From contig JAHDQM010000016.1 of NCBI GenBank assembly GCA_018433835.1, positions 1 to 51,401 of the forward strand: a DNA stretch of 51,401 nucleotides, in the 5' to 3' direction. The notes beneath the pieces were generated by a model, which saw only the letters and a list, made by a program, of their open reading frames with translations, did no database searches and was not told the DNA's origin. The DNA comes from Methanoculleus sp. (lineage in GTDB: Archaea > Halobacteriota > Methanomicrobia > Methanomicrobiales > Methanoculleaceae). The translations under genes and the position numbers were made by a program. Below are positions 8,655-17,479 of this stretch, piece by piece (position 1 is the first letter of the stretch; each line of letters begins with the position of its first letter).

Positions 8655-8680
8655 GATACCTATTGGTACCAATAGGTATC
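8655..8680. promoter_or_regulatory. perfect 26-bp palindrome, putative operator
   Basis: The half-site GATACCTATTGGT is followed by its exact reverse complement, giving 13 bp on each side with no spacer. It lies 61 bases upstream of the ribbon-helix-helix gene, just beyond its TATA box (8622-8634). A compressed related site (CCTATT-C-AGGTAT, 8599-8610) overlaps the leader. It could alternatively form an RNA or DNA cruciform serving as a terminator or as an insertion target for the intron fragment that begins about ten bases further on. Confidence 0.6.
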
Positions 8681-8690
8681 ATTAAACGAT

Positions 8691-8870
8691 CGGGGCACCC
8701 ATAGGGGGTGTATGAGACAGAGCAGAGTGATTGACCTGCGCCAGCCGGAAAGCATACCGAAGGTGCGAAAGGGATGGGGTAACGCCTCCCCGGAGAGGAG
8801 CAAATCCGCCGGGAACAGGGGGGCTGGTGAGTGCGTGTGTTAGACGGGACCCGGAAGACAACGCGCCCAT
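8691..8870 (+). mobile_element. group II intron 5' fragment (domain I), probable remnant
   Basis: The sequence resembles the 5' end and domain I of bacterial-type group II introns. It opens with GGGGCACCCATAGGGGGTG, similar to the usual GTGCGCCCAGATAGGGTG. It continues with CCAGCCGGAAAG, then CGGAGAGGAGCAAATCCG, and then the conserved CGGGAACAGGGGGGCTGGTG, which pairs back to CCAGCC. I find no reverse transcriptase frame and no domain V/VI after it, so it would be an inactive remnant. The 3' limit is uncertain and may extend to about 8900, into the neighbouring zinc-ribbon frame. The identification rests on remembered consensus and pairing; a covariance-model search would settle it. Confidence 0.6.
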
Positions 8871-9172
8871 CAGGAGACGGCGGTGATACAGGAGAGGACG
8901 CACCTGCTTCCTGCCCATTCTGCGGGTGCACCGACCGCATCAAGGACGTTATTGCCGCCAACCCGCGGATTCATGCCGTCCATCAATGTCCCGAATGCGG
9001 CCGCTGGTTCGACGACCTGGGGTCGGCATGCCCCCGGTGCGGCTCCCGGGGGGAACTCCTGGGGTATGTCGATGCTCCCGGGTGCGGCATGTATACGCAG
9101 TACCGCTGCTTCAGATGCGGCCACGGGTTCATGGTGCGAATGAATCGTGATGGAGACGCCTGTCAGACCTGA
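8831..9172 (+). CDS. small zinc-ribbon protein, N terminus possibly derived from intron remnant
   Basis: The frame (GTG start, 113 residues) encodes paired CxxC motifs: CPFCGC, CPECGRWF, CPRCGSRG and FRCGHGF, enough for two zinc ribbons. Such small proteins usually bind nucleic acid or mediate protein contacts; no specific family is recognised. The first about 25 residues (to about 8905) overlap the group II intron fragment and are polar and low in complexity. No ATG precedes the first zinc motif. The gene may therefore have lost its true 5' end, with the present start a by-product of the fusion. It ends 85 bases before the convergent hydrolase gene. It could be a pseudogene. Confidence 0.5.
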   Translation: MRVLDGTRKTTRPSGDGGDTGEDAPASCPFCGCTDRIKDVIAANPRIHAVHQCPECGRWFDDLGSACPRCGSRGELLGYVDAPGCGMYTQYRCFRCGHGFMVRMNRDGDACQT

Positions 9173-9257
9173 CGGCGGATCGATCCCGGCCTCTCCGTTT
9201 CTTCCCACACCGGATCTTGCGCAGGGGTTTGTGTTGCAGTGAAAAAGAGGGGGCGAA

Positions 9258-10484
9258 TTACGTCCCGATCGTCCAGCTGCTCATGTAGGTCTCCTGCTCG
9301 GGCGTCAGCCGATCGATCGAGAGGCCGAGCGCGGCGAGTTTCAGCCGCGCCACGTCCTCGTCGATGGCGGACGGGACGTCGTGCACGCCGGGCGCGAGTT
9401 CGCGGCCGTGCTTTGCGATAAACTCGGTGGAGAGAGCCTGGACTGCGAAACTCAGGTCCATCACCTCGACGGGGTGGCCCATGCCTTTGGGCGTCGCAAG
9501 GTTCACGAGCCTTCCCTCGGCGAGGACGTGGACGGCTTTGTCGCCGAGCACGTAGGTGTCGATGCCGTCCCGGCGAACGGTGGCGTCCGCGTGCGACGCG
9601 AGCCATTCGACGTCGATCTCCACGTTGAAGTGGCCGGCGTTCGCGAGGATCGCCCCGTCCTTCAGGTTCGGGAAGTGCTGCCCCGTGATGATGCTCGTGT
9701 TGCCGGTGGTGGTGACGAAGATGTCGCCGAGGGGGGCCGCCTGGTCCATCGTCATGACGTCGAACCCGTCCATGTGCGCCTGTAGCGCCCTTTTCGGGTC
9801 GACCTCGGTCACGATGGCGCGGGCGCCGAGGCTCCGGGCCTTCTGCGCGAGCCCCCGGCCGCAGTAGCCGTAGCCGGCGACGACGAACCGTTTGCCGGCG
9901 ATGAGAACGTTTGTGGTGATCATGATCGATGCAAGCGAGCTCTCCCCGGTGCCGTGAACGTTGTCGAAGAAGTGCTTCATCGGGGTATCGTTGACGGCGA
10001 CGACCGGGAACCTGAGCGCCCCTTCCCGTGCCATCGCGCGGAGCCGGTGGATGCCGGTCGTGGTCTCCTCGCACCCGCCGATGACCGAGTCCAGCACCTC
10101 CCGCCGCTCGGTGTGGATGCGGAAGATCAGGTCCATGCCGTCGTCGATGGTGATCGCAGGAAGGGCGTCGAGCACCCGGTCGATGGCCGCGTAGTACTCC
10201 TCGACGCTGGCTCCCCGCCGGGCATAGGAGTGAATCCCGTCCCGGGTGTCGAGCGCCATCGATACGTCGTCCTGGGTCGAGAGCGGGTTACACCCCGTGA
10301 TGTGTACCTCGGCGCCGCCTGCCGCCAGGGTCTCGACCAGCACCGCAGTCTTTGCCTCGACGTGCAGGGCCATGCCGATAGTCATGCCCGAAAACGGCTT
10401 CTCCTCGGCAAAACGCTTCCGAATGGACGAGAGTACCGGCATGTACTGCCGCGCCCACGCAATTTTTAGATCTCCAGACTCCAT
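9258..10484 (-). CDS. ahcY: S-adenosylhomocysteine (S-inosylhomocysteine) hydrolase
   Basis: The 408-residue NAD-dependent enzyme (ATG at 10484; a GTG at 10493 is also in frame) removes the thioether by-product of methyl transfer. Visible motifs are the substrate domain (GCNPLSTQDDVSMAL, GGCEETTTGIHRL), the NAD-binding loop VVAGYGYCGRGLAQKARSLGA split at GYGYCG, and the C-terminal LATPKGMGHPVEVMDLSF. In methanogens the homologue has been reported to act on S-inosylhomocysteine after deamination, so the substrate could be either compound. The gene is single, with a TATA-like TTTAAGTACT about 75 bases upstream. It shares its upstream region with the hairpin-array repeats that separate it from hisF. 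Confidence 0.9.
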   Translation of the reverse strand: MESGDLKIAWARQYMPVLSSIRKRFAEEKPFSGMTIGMALHVEAKTAVLVETLAAGGAEVHITGCNPLSTQDDVSMALDTRDGIHSYARRGASVEEYYAAIDRVLDALPAITIDDGMDLIFRIHTERREVLDSVIGGCEETTTGIHRLRAMAREGALRFPVVAVNDTPMKHFFDNVHGTGESSLASIMITTNVLIAGKRFVVAGYGYCGRGLAQKARSLGARAIVTEVDPKRALQAHMDGFDVMTMDQAAPLGDIFVTTTGNTSIITGQHFPNLKDGAILANAGHFNVEIDVEWLASHADATVRRDGIDTYVLGDKAVHVLAEGRLVNLATPKGMGHPVEVMDLSFAVQALSTEFIAKHGRELAPGVHDVPSAIDEDVARLKLAALGLSIDRLTPEQETYMSSWTIGT

Positions 10485-10801
10485 AAAAACCACCAGACCG
10501 GTTATCCCGCCCGGATACTCCTCCGGTTTGCCTGTAAAGGTATCTTTCCGGAGTACTTAAACGTAAGGGGAGCGGCACGGGTTCCCGAGGATCGGGTTCG
10601 TCCGTGCTTGTTCTCAACCAGGGTTGCCGGACAACCGCAAAGTGCACCTCCAGACTTTTGTGTCAAGTGCTGGAACCGCTGAAGCCGTGAAGACTCCCCA
10701 TACAGTGGACCGTGGGGACTGCGCACCTTCGGTGCTCGAACTCCGCCTGCACCTCCGGTGCACGCGTCGTTTATCGCCATCAGAGGGGTGGGGACAAAGG
10801 G

Positions 10802-10969
10802 GAGTGCGATGGGCGGCACGCCCGGAGCTCGAGCACCCGAAGGGTGGGGAGTGCGAGCTTAGCGAGCATGAGCACCGATAGGTGCGAGTGCGATGGGCGG
10901 CACGCCCGGAGCTCGAGCACCCGAAGGGTGGGGAGTGCGAGCTTAGCGAGCATGAGCACCGATAGGTGC
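10802..10969 (+). repeat. 84-bp tandem repeat, two copies
   Basis: Two identical 84-bp units start at GAGTGCGATGGG (10802) and at 10886. A third, divergent unit begins at 10970 with GAGTGCGACG. Each unit holds the CACCC-GAA-GGGTG and GCACC-GATA-GGTGC hairpins plus GCTTAGCGAGCATGAGC. As 84 is a multiple of three, all frames stay in register across copies, which explains the open but meaningless reading frames. Confidence 0.9.
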
Positions 10970-11020
10970 GAGTGCGACGTTCCGCAGGAACGGAGCTCGA
11001 CCACCGTCAGGTGGGGAGGG
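10970..11020 (+). repeat. 51-bp repeat, perfect inverted copy at 31252-31302
   Basis: Bases 10970-11020 (GAGTGCGACGTTCCGCAGG onward to GTGGGGAGGG) match the reverse complement of 31252-31302 at every position by eye. Looser similarity continues about 20 bases further (GGGAGCATCCCCC...CCCCTG). The copy includes the GTTCC-GCA-GGAAC and CCACC-GTCA-GGTGG hairpins. Confidence 0.88.
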
Positions 11021-11253
11021 GGGAGCATCCCCCCTCCCCTGCAACCCCTCCCCCAAATGGGGATATTCGGTGGAAAGCCGTGTGCGGTTCGTACGATTGA
11101 AAAAGGGCGTGAGTGCCGTTGGGTGTGTCTGGCAACCCCGCTCACAAGAATTCAACGTCCCACCTCCTCGAACCTGCCGATGCTCCTGCTCCGTTCCGTT
11201 GGAACGTCGCACCTCGCGAAACCCTCATCACTCACCGTCCCCAACCGTTACCC

Positions 11254-12060
11254 ATGGTTCTGACCAAGCGGATCATCCCCTGCCTGGACCTCAAGGACGG
11301 GCGGGTAGTCAAGGGCACGCACTTCGTCGGCCTGCGCGACGCGGGCGATCCCGTGGAGCTCGCCCAGCGCTACAACGGGCAGGGTGCGGACGAGGTGGTC
11401 TTCCTCGACATCACCGCCACAAGGGAAGACCGGGGCACCATCATCGACGTCGTGCAGCGGGCGGCCGACGAACTCTTCCTCCCGCTCACCGTCGGCGGCG
11501 GCATCCGGACAATCGACGACATGAAGCAGATCCTCCGGGCGGGCGCGGACAAGGTGAGCATCAACTCGAGCGCCGTCCGGAACCCGGAACTGATCTCGCA
11601 GGGCGCAGAAAGGTTCGGCACCCAGTGCATCGTCGTCGCCATGGACGTCCGGCGGAACTACGAAATGGAACGGGGATTGACCCCCGTCACCCTCGCCGAC
11701 GGGCGGGAGTGCTGGTACGAGGTCGTGACCCACGGCGGGAGCAGGCCGACGGGGATAGACGCCGTCTCCTGGGCGGCAGAGGCCGAGGAACGCGGGGCCG
11801 GCGAGATCCTGCTCACCAGCATGGAGACCGACGGGACGAAAGAGGGGTTCGACATCCCGATCACCGCGGCGATCTCGACGGCGGTCGGGATCCCGGTGAT
11901 CGCGAGCGGCGGCGTGGGCACGCTCGAGCACTTCCACGACGGGTTTACAAAAGGGAAGGCCGACGCCTGCCTCGCGGCAAGCGTCTTCCACTACGGCGAG
12001 TTCACCGTCCGGCAGGTCAAGGAGTACCTGGCGGGACGGGGTATCCCGGTACGGCTTTGA
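11254..12060 (+). CDS. hisF: imidazole glycerol phosphate synthase, cyclase subunit HisF
   Basis: The 268-residue TIM-barrel enzyme joins ammonia from HisH to PRFAR, giving imidazole glycerol phosphate and AICAR in histidine synthesis. Visible are the N-terminal [17 protein letters not shown] with catalytic Asp12, [10 protein letters not shown], the second catalytic Asp in VVAMDVRR, and phosphate-binding [10 protein letters not shown] place the start at the ATG at 11254, where conserved sequence begins. The frame is open back to 11113, but that part is hairpin repeat. No TATA box is evident at the usual distance. Its last 44 bases overlap the 3' end of pheT on the other strand. No other his gene is in the window. 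Confidence 0.95.
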   Translation: MVLTKRIIPCLDLKDGRVVKGTHFVGLRDAGDPVELAQRYNGQGADEVVFLDITATREDRGTIIDVVQRAADELFLPLTVGGGIRTIDDMKQILRAGADKVSINSSAVRNPELISQGAERFGTQCIVVAMDVRRNYEMERGLTPVTLADGRECWYEVVTHGGSRPTGIDAVSWAAEAEERGAGEILLTSMETDGTKEGFDIPITAAISTAVGIPVIASGGVGTLEHFHDGFTKGKADACLAASVFHYGEFTVRQVKEYLAGRGIPVRL

Positions 12061-13657
12061 GGTCGAGCGCGAGCGCCGCCGCCGGGTGCTCGAGGTCGAA
12101 CGCGGCCAGGACTGCCGGGTGAACCTCCCCGAACACCCCCACATTTCTTCCATCGACGATGATATCCCCGCGGCGACCGTCGAGGAACGCCGGGTCGGCC
12201 GATTCCGTGACCGTATAGGAGAGCGAGAGCTCCCGGCAGAGGACATCCGCCGCCGCATAGGCCTCGGAGAAGTCGGCCGCCGGGTGGATGCTGACCGCGG
12301 CGACCTTCTGGTAGGTCACGCAGGCCTCGACCACGTCGCCCACGGCAAAGAGCCGTTGCGGGAGCTCGCGGTGCTTATTCGCAAGGAGCATCTCCATCAG
12401 CAGGGGGAGGAGGTCGGTCCGGACCACCGTCTGTTCCTCGCTGATCGGGTGGAGAAGCCGCAGGGTTCCGGGGGAGGGGTCCCGTTGCATGTTCGCGTAC
12501 AGCACCCGCTCGTTTGAGAGGGTGAACGGCATCATCTCGAGGTACCCGAGACCGGTCATAACCGACCGGACCGACCCCGCGATGGCGGGGATCGGGTGCT
12601 CCTGCGCGACGGTCGATGTGGCCGGGAGGGCGGCATCGAAGTTCTCGAAGCCGTAGGCAATCGCCACGTCCTCGAATACGTCCCAATCGTGAAGGATATC
12701 CGAGCGGTAGCAGGGGACGAGGACCCAGACTCGTGAGTCTCCGTCGGGCTCGGCACCGAACCGCATCCGGCGAAGGAGCCGCGCCATCTCCTCTCCCGTG
12801 AGGGGGAGGCCGAGGAGGGAAGCGCACTCCCCGACCGAGACCACCCGTTCTGCCGGCGCGAGCGTGGGCATCTCCTGCCCGTCGACGGCGACCGTCTCGA
12901 CCGTCGCCCCGGCCTCGGCAAGCGCCGTGCAGATGATGTTCACCGCCGTCATCACCGCTTTTTTGTCGGTGCCGGTGCAGTCGAGCAGGATGTTCTTCGT
13001 CGCCGTCGTGACCCGCGTCAGCTCGCCGTTGATGATGGGGGGGAAGGAGAGCACCCGGTCGTCGGCGTCGACAATCAGCGGGAACCGGGGGAAGTTCTCC
13101 ACCAGGTGGGCATAATCCCGGCCCTTCGGGTGATCGGTGAGGATCTCCTCCATGGTCATCTCCTGCTCGAAGTCCAGCGGGACGAATGACCGGTCGCGGG
13201 GCGAGGCGATGTAGCGGAAGGGCGGCGTGACCGCGTCGAGGTCGTGGACCCCGATCGCCACCTTGCCCCGTCCGCGCCCGACCGCCCAGTGGAGAGCCTC
13301 CTGTAGGGCCATCAGGCTCTCGATCGCCTCTCCTTCGAGGGCGACGTTCCGAATCACCGCCGAACCCAGGTACGGCCGGATCTCGGCAAGGCCCGGATCG
13401 ACCGAGAAGGTGATCCCTGAAGGGCGGACGGTGTAGGCCGGGAGACCCTCCTCGATCCCGAGGAACCCGCGCATCGCCCGTGCGACGCCCTCAGGCGAGT
13501 AAAGGTCCGGCCGGTCCGGGAAGAACTCGACATCCACGTGGTCTTCTTCGATCCGCTCGATGTCGGCCCCGATCATCGGAACGCGGTCGATGATCGTCTG
13601 CCGGTCGGTCCCGGACAACCGCTCAAGGTACCGGTAGGGTAACGTGATTATCGCCAT
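12017..13657 (-). CDS. pheT: phenylalanyl-tRNA synthetase, beta subunit
   Basis: A 546-residue archaeal/eukaryotic-type beta subunit. It lacks the bacterial N-terminal tRNA-binding extension and begins directly with the B1/B5-type domain ([26 protein letters not shown]3/B4 region with [11 protein letters not shown]). The inactive class II-like core ([21 protein letters not shown]) follows towards the C terminus. With the alpha subunit it forms the (alpha-beta)2 enzyme that charges tRNA-Phe. Its ATG begins one base after the pheS stop (TGAGATG), giving tight coupling. The 3' end overlaps hisF by 44 bases in convergent orientation. It is the last gene of the endA-trpS-pheS-pheT run. Confidence 0.95.
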   Translation of the reverse strand: MAIITLPYRYLERLSGTDRQTIIDRVPMIGADIERIEEDHVDVEFFPDRPDLYSPEGVARAMRGFLGIEEGLPAYTVRPSGITFSVDPGLAEIRPYLGSAVIRNVALEGEAIESLMALQEALHWAVGRGRGKVAIGVHDLDAVTPPFRYIASPRDRSFVPLDFEQEMTMEEILTDHPKGRDYAHLVENFPRFPLIVDADDRVLSFPPIINGELTRVTTATKNILLDCTGTDKKAVMTAVNIICTALAEAGATVETVAVDGQEMPTLAPAERVVSVGECASLLGLPLTGEEMARLLRRMRFGAEPDGDSRVWVLVPCYRSDILHDWDVFEDVAIAYGFENFDAALPATSTVAQEHPIPAIAGSVRSVMTGLGYLEMMPFTLSNERVLYANMQRDPSPGTLRLLHPISEEQTVVRTDLLPLLMEMLLANKHRELPQRLFAVGDVVEACVTYQKVAAVSIHPAADFSEAYAAADVLCRELSLSYTVTESADPAFLDGRRGDIIVDGRNVGVFGEVHPAVLAAFDLEHPAAALALDLKAVPGYPVPPGTP

Positions 13658-13658
13658 C

Positions 13659-15110
13659 TCACCGCCTCCCGCCGTAGGTGGGCATCTCCCGGATCCACTC
13701 GACGTCGCTCCGGTAGAGCTGCCGGAGATCCCGCAGGCCGAGACGGAGCATCGCCACCCGGCTGATCCCGAGGCCCCACGCGAGCACCGGATGCTCGATA
13801 CCGAAGGGCGCGGTCACCTCCTGCCGGAAGATGCCCGCTCCGCCGAGTTCCACCCAGCCGAGCCCGTCGACGTAGACCTCCGGCTCCACGCTCGGCTCCG
13901 TGTAGGGGAAGTAACCGGGGCGGAACCGGACCTTCTCAAAGCCCATCTTGGCGTAGAACTCCTTCAAGAACCCAAGGAGGTGGCGGAAGTTGACCCCTTC
14001 GTCCATAACGATCCCCTCGAGCTGCTCGAACTCCGCGAGGTGGGTGGGGTCGATCGCCTCCCGCCGATAGACCCGGCCGATGCAGAACGCCTTCACCGGG
14101 GGGTTCGGGTGCTGTGCGAGGTGCTGGATCGAGAGGCTCGTCGTGTGGGTCCGGAGCACGCACTGCTCCGCCTTTGCGGCGCTCCAGGTGCCTCCCCACC
14201 CGGTGGAAGAGGTCTCGCCGCCGTGCTCGTGCATGTCGCGGACGCGCTCGTAACCCGCCGGGAGCGGCCAGCGCTCACCGAGGAAGAAGGTGTCCTGCAT
14301 CTCGCGTGCAGGGTGGTCCTGCGGCTGGAAGAGGGCGTCGAAGTTCCAGAACGAACTCTGCACGATTCCGCCCGCCATCTCCTCAAAGCCCATGTCGAGG
14401 AGGACGCGGCGCATTTCGTCGATGAGGCGCTGGTAGGGGTGGGTTTTTCCCGGGTAGGCGCGCTTCGGGAGTTTCGTGACATCGTAGCGCCGGAGGGGGA
14501 GGTCTTTCCACGACCCGGAGAGGATCTGCTCGCGGGTGAGCGTGCCCGCCTCCTCCTGCAGGTCGAGCCCGCCGGCGAGGAGTTCGCGGCCGCGAGGCGT
14601 TATCGAGACGGTGTAGGCGACCGCCTCCTCCTCCTGCACGAGCCCGCGTTTTGCGAGGTCGGCGACCCCAACGCCATCCTCGATCGCACCGCTCTCGCCG
14701 AGCCGGGCAAACGCGGCTTCGTCGGGTCCCGGTGCGGTGGCGCCGGTCTTCTGCACGACCCCGTCCCTGATGGCGATCCAGCCCTTCTTCCGCATCCAGC
14801 CGATGGCAATCTTCGCAAGCGGGTGGCTCTGGAGGTCCCGCATCGGGATCGTCTCCCCGAAACTCTCGAGCAACTGCCGCTCGGGGAGGCCCTTCCCGAT
14901 GTAGGCCCGCCCTTCTTCCGTCGGGGTATACCGCCGGGAGACGTGCTTCTCCACGTCCACGAGCCCCCGCTCGCCGGCGAGGTTCGCGTACTGCACCACC
15001 GCCTCCCGGCGGGAATCCATCTTCTCCGCAAGGACGGCCGCGTCGGCCGATCCCATCGATCCCAGAACGACCAGGAGTTTCTTCTCGTTCAGCGTCAGTT
15101 CCACTATCAC
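13659..15110 (-). CDS. pheS: phenylalanyl-tRNA synthetase, alpha subunit
   Basis: A 483-residue catalytic subunit of archaeal type. The N-terminal about 200 residues form winged-helix DNA/tRNA-binding repeats ([20 protein letters not shown]). The class II core carries motif 2-like [41 protein letters not shown] and the C-terminal motif 3 [14 protein letters not shown]. It forms Phe-AMP and transfers Phe to tRNA with PheT. Its start overlaps the trpS stop by four bases and its stop nearly touches pheT, so the three genes form one transcription unit. Confidence 0.95.
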   Translation of the reverse strand: MIVELTLNEKKLLVVLGSMGSADAAVLAEKMDSRREAVVQYANLAGERGLVDVEKHVSRRYTPTEEGRAYIGKGLPERQLLESFGETIPMRDLQSHPLAKIAIGWMRKKGWIAIRDGVVQKTGATAPGPDEAAFARLGESGAIEDGVGVADLAKRGLVQEEEAVAYTVSITPRGRELLAGGLDLQEEAGTLTREQILSGSWKDLPLRRYDVTKLPKRAYPGKTHPYQRLIDEMRRVLLDMGFEEMAGGIVQSSFWNFDALFQPQDHPAREMQDTFFLGERWPLPAGYERVRDMHEHGGETSSTGWGGTWSAAKAEQCVLRTHTTSLSIQHLAQHPNPPVKAFCIGRVYRREAIDPTHLAEFEQLEGIVMDEGVNFRHLLGFLKEFYAKMGFEKVRFRPGYFPYTEPSVEPEVYVDGLGWVELGGAGIFRQEVTAPFGIEHPVLAWGLGISRVAMLRLGLRDLRQLYRSDVEWIREMPTYGGRR

Positions 15111-16363
15111 ACTTCCTCTGCAAGGTGCTCGACCGCATCCATCTTATCCCGCAACTCCGCTAGAAACGCCTGCACGCGCTCCAGCGTCTCTTTCTTGCAC
15201 TGCCCGCAGGTGAGCTCGCCGCTCTCGCACCGGCGGCGCAGGTCGGCGAGTTCAATGTCGTCTTCGAGCATGTGGAAGAGGTTTAGGAGGTAGACCGAAC
15301 AGGCGTCGGGCTCGCCTCCGAGACGCTTCTGCTCCTCGAGCGTCATCCGCCCGCCGGTAAGCGCCGCCATAACCTTCTTCTTGATCGACCTGTCGGACTC
15401 GTAGAACCCGAACGAACTCTCGGGCACGCTGCTCGACATCTTCCCGCCCTGGAGCCCGGGCATGAAGATGTGGTAGGTCGACGAGGGCCGGTAGAACCCG
15501 AACCCCCCATGGGCGATCTCGATCTCCCGGACGGTGTCCTCGACCTGCCCCATCGGAAGGCCTCTGATATCCACGTGGCCCGCGTACTTCTTCGAGCCGG
15601 GGAATGCGCGGTGCACTGCCACGAGAGCCTCCTCCGGGGCGTTCTTCGACCGGACGCTGACGTATTCGCCGCGGTCCTCGACCGTGAACATCCTGAGTTT
15701 GTAGGCCACGTCACGGGTGAGCCGGAGGTGCGGGTCCTGGTCGAGGCCGACGGGGACGATGGTGGGGGCGGGCCCGGCGTCGAGCTGCGGGAAGAGGATG
15801 TCGGCCACCTGGGTGATGACGCTCATCGCGTGGGAGAGCGAAGTATCGGCCCCGAACCCGTAGATCGCCGTCATCTCGGAGAAGTTCACCTTCGTGGACG
15901 CCTCGAACGCAAGATCCTTCAAGCGGTCGTTTTTGCTCTGGTAGTAAGTCGTGCCCTGAAAGCCGAGGGCGTAGAGGGCCTTGAGGTACTCCTTCCCGTA
16001 CTCGCGGCACTTCTCCCACGAGATGCCGCGGACCGCGTGCGCCTCCCGATCGGCGATTGCGACGTAGCCGTTTCCACCCTGCCGGACGTGCCAGACCACC
16101 TCCTTCATGACCATCAGGTGCCCGAGGTGCGGGAGGCCTGAGGGCATGAACCCGGTCAGCACGTGAAACGGGGTGCGGTTCCGGATGGCATCGACGACCA
16201 GGCGGTAGTCCCGGTGCCCGACGACGATACCCCTGCGCATAAACGACGGTACCTCGGGAAGTCTTCGTGCGACCTCACCAATCGGCTCGATGCCGAACTC
16301 GGCAAAGAGTCGATCCACATCGACGGTCTGGTTATTCGACCACGGGTTCATTTCGGAATGCAT
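15107..16363 (-). CDS. trpS: tryptophanyl-tRNA synthetase
   Basis: A 418-residue class I synthetase of the archaeal/eukaryotic subtype. The HIGH-like motif is PSGLPHLGHLM, and the KMSKS-like motif is GGKMSSS. The archaeal insert ICQLDAGP-type region appears here as ADILFPQLDAGPAPTIVPVG with LDQDPHLRLTRD. A CX2C pair near the C terminus (LTCGQCKKE) may bind zinc. It activates Trp and charges tRNA-Trp. A start at 16363 or at the internal ATG 12 bases later (MNPWSN) is possible. Ten bases separate it from the upstream endA stop, and it overlaps pheS by four bases. Confidence 0.94.
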   Translation of the reverse strand: MHSEMNPWSNNQTVDVDRLFAEFGIEPIGEVARRLPEVPSFMRRGIVVGHRDYRLVVDAIRNRTPFHVLTGFMPSGLPHLGHLMVMKEVVWHVRQGGNGYVAIADREAHAVRGISWEKCREYGKEYLKALYALGFQGTTYYQSKNDRLKDLAFEASTKVNFSEMTAIYGFGADTSLSHAMSVITQVADILFPQLDAGPAPTIVPVGLDQDPHLRLTRDVAYKLRMFTVEDRGEYVSVRSKNAPEEALVAVHRAFPGSKKYAGHVDIRGLPMGQVEDTVREIEIAHGGFGFYRPSSTYHIFMPGLQGGKMSSSVPESSFGFYESDRSIKKKVMAALTGGRMTLEEQKRLGGEPDACSVYLLNLFHMLEDDIELADLRRRCESGELTCGQCKKETLERVQAFLAELRDKMDAVEHLAEEV

Positions 16364-16373
16364 GTGCTGACGC

Positions 16374-17384
16374 TCACAGTTTTATTCGGGCGAATTCGAC
16401 GTATCTGATATCGGTGTTATATATGCAGGCAAACAACATCTTCTTTTTGACGCTGTTAGCAAGCCTGACCGAGCGGGAGACGCCGCTCATCGGCGTGGAA
16501 GTCCCGGACGGGACGGCGTGGACGAGCATCTCGGAGTGGCTCTTCTTCCCGGAGTAGACCCGGAAGTGGTGGCCGAACTTGTACCCGGTTCTCGGGATAT
16601 AGCCTTTCTCACGGAGGTCGGAGAAGACACGCTCTTTCTCCCGGATCTCGACGTCCTTCTCCGCCGCTGCATCGAGGAACTGCTCTGCGGTCATCGGCTC
16701 CTCATCCCGTGTGATCGAGAGGCAGCGTTTGCGCATGAGGTAGATCGACTCGACCGGACGGAGCAGCAGCCGCTCGGGATCGAGCCGTTTGCCGTACCAG
16801 TCCTCCTCAAGTGGGGTTCCCGGCGGCAGATGGGTCAGCGCATAGGTTCCGAAGAGGGAGGCCTCCGCCGGTGTTGCGCACCCGGCCGGCTCCCCGACGG
16901 CGGGGAGGTCCTGCACCCGCACCTCGTAGTAGGTCAGCTCGTCCTCGTCGTCCACGACCGCGAGGAGGTACTGCTTGCGCATGTTGACCGCAGCGAGCAC
17001 GTCCTGGCTCAGGTGGTCGAAGTCGACGAGGTCCCGCTCGGAGAGGACCCGGATCAGGTACCTGGACTTTCCGACCCCGGGCTTGTGGCCGCGGCGGAAG
17101 ACGCGGAAGTCGTGCGGACCGGGCTGAACCACGTAACCCCGCTCGCGGATGTCGCGGTAGACAAGATACCTGCGGACAAAGTTCGGCTGGCCGGCAAAGA
17201 AACCGAGCAGGATATCAAAGCCGAAATCCTTCACGTCGATCTTGTTGCGTTCCAGGAGGTAGAGCGCCTCTTCGGGAGAGAGCCGGAGACCGGTTCCCTC
17301 CAGCCTCCCGTAGCCCCCCTGCTCGTAGAGCGTGCGTCCTTCCCTGCCGAGGCGCACCCAGGTTCCGTCGAATGTCGCCAACAC
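16374..17384 (-). CDS. endA: tRNA-splicing endonuclease, homodimeric fused type
   Basis: At 336 residues (GTG start at 17384) this is the long, two-repeat archaeal form, in which an inactive N-terminal copy is fused to the active C-terminal copy and two chains form the enzyme. The catalytic triad is visible in the second repeat: Tyr277 (FRVYSG), His283 (KSHSEMLV) and a Lys in ANSVKKKMLFA at about 314. It cuts introns out of pre-tRNA at bulge-helix-bulge structures. The gene leads the operon with trpS, pheS and pheT, so tRNA maturation and charging genes are co-transcribed. Confidence 0.92.
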   Translation of the reverse strand: MLATFDGTWVRLGREGRTLYEQGGYGRLEGTGLRLSPEEALYLLERNKIDVKDFGFDILLGFFAGQPNFVRRYLVYRDIRERGYVVQPGPHDFRVFRRGHKPGVGKSRYLIRVLSERDLVDFDHLSQDVLAAVNMRKQYLLAVVDDEDELTYYEVRVQDLPAVGEPAGCATPAEASLFGTYALTHLPPGTPLEEDWYGKRLDPERLLLRPVESIYLMRKRCLSITRDEEPMTAEQFLDAAAEKDVEIREKERVFSDLREKGYIPRTGYKFGHHFRVYSGKKSHSEMLVHAVPSGTSTPMSGVSRSVRLANSVKKKMLFACIYNTDIRYVEFARIKL

Positions 17385-17479
17385 GTGCTAGAGCTATAGG
17401 GAGTTCACGTTCATTAATGGATTGCCGGGGGTGAACCACTACGCTTTTTGCGTGCCGCACCGCATCAGTGATCGATTCC

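Larger units (their letters stand above)
10494..11253. repeat. gene-free region with dispersed hairpin-array repeat
   Basis: No gene is supported here; frames crossing it, including one that runs into hisF, are low-complexity artefacts of the repeat. From about 10720 it is built of short hairpins with variable stems: GCACC-TTC-GGTGC (10723-10735), TGCACC-TCC-GGTGCA (10748-10762), CACCC-GAA-GGGTG (10834-10846), GCACC-GATA-GGTGC (10872-10885), CGTTCC-GCA-GGAACG (10978-10992) and CCACC-GTCA-GGTGG (11001-11014). They are separated by constant words such as GGAGCTCGAGC, GAGTGCGA and GAGCATGAGC. Related modules in inverted orientation occur up to 11215 (GTTCC-GTT-GGAAC). The same grammar reappears at 30.7-31.4 kb. 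Confidence 0.75.

Noticed and set aside
8629..8961. 110-codon minus-strand frame across the palindrome and intron fragment
   Set aside because: It spans the putative operator and intron remnant, has no recognisable domain and no plausible start context.
10723..11014. CRISPR array
   Set aside because: The repeating units are hairpins with short loops and constant spacers, there are no unique 30-40 base spacers, and no cas genes lie near.
11070..11110. Sequence AAGCCGTGTGCGGTTCGTACG resembling group II intron domain V, a possible 3' half of the fragment at 8.7 kb
   Set aside because: It lacks the 34-base hairpin with its two-base bulge; the right half does not pair with the left. It more likely belongs to the end sequence of the hairpin-array element.
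11113..11253. Upstream extension of hisF by 47 codons
   Set aside because: The conserved HisF N terminus starts at 11254, and the extension is translated hairpin repeat.
10712..11263. 183-codon frame with internal repeats, and its antisense counterpart
   Set aside because: The repetition comes from an 84-bp DNA repeat whose length keeps frame; the residues have no protein-like pattern and the DNA is better explained by paired hairpins.
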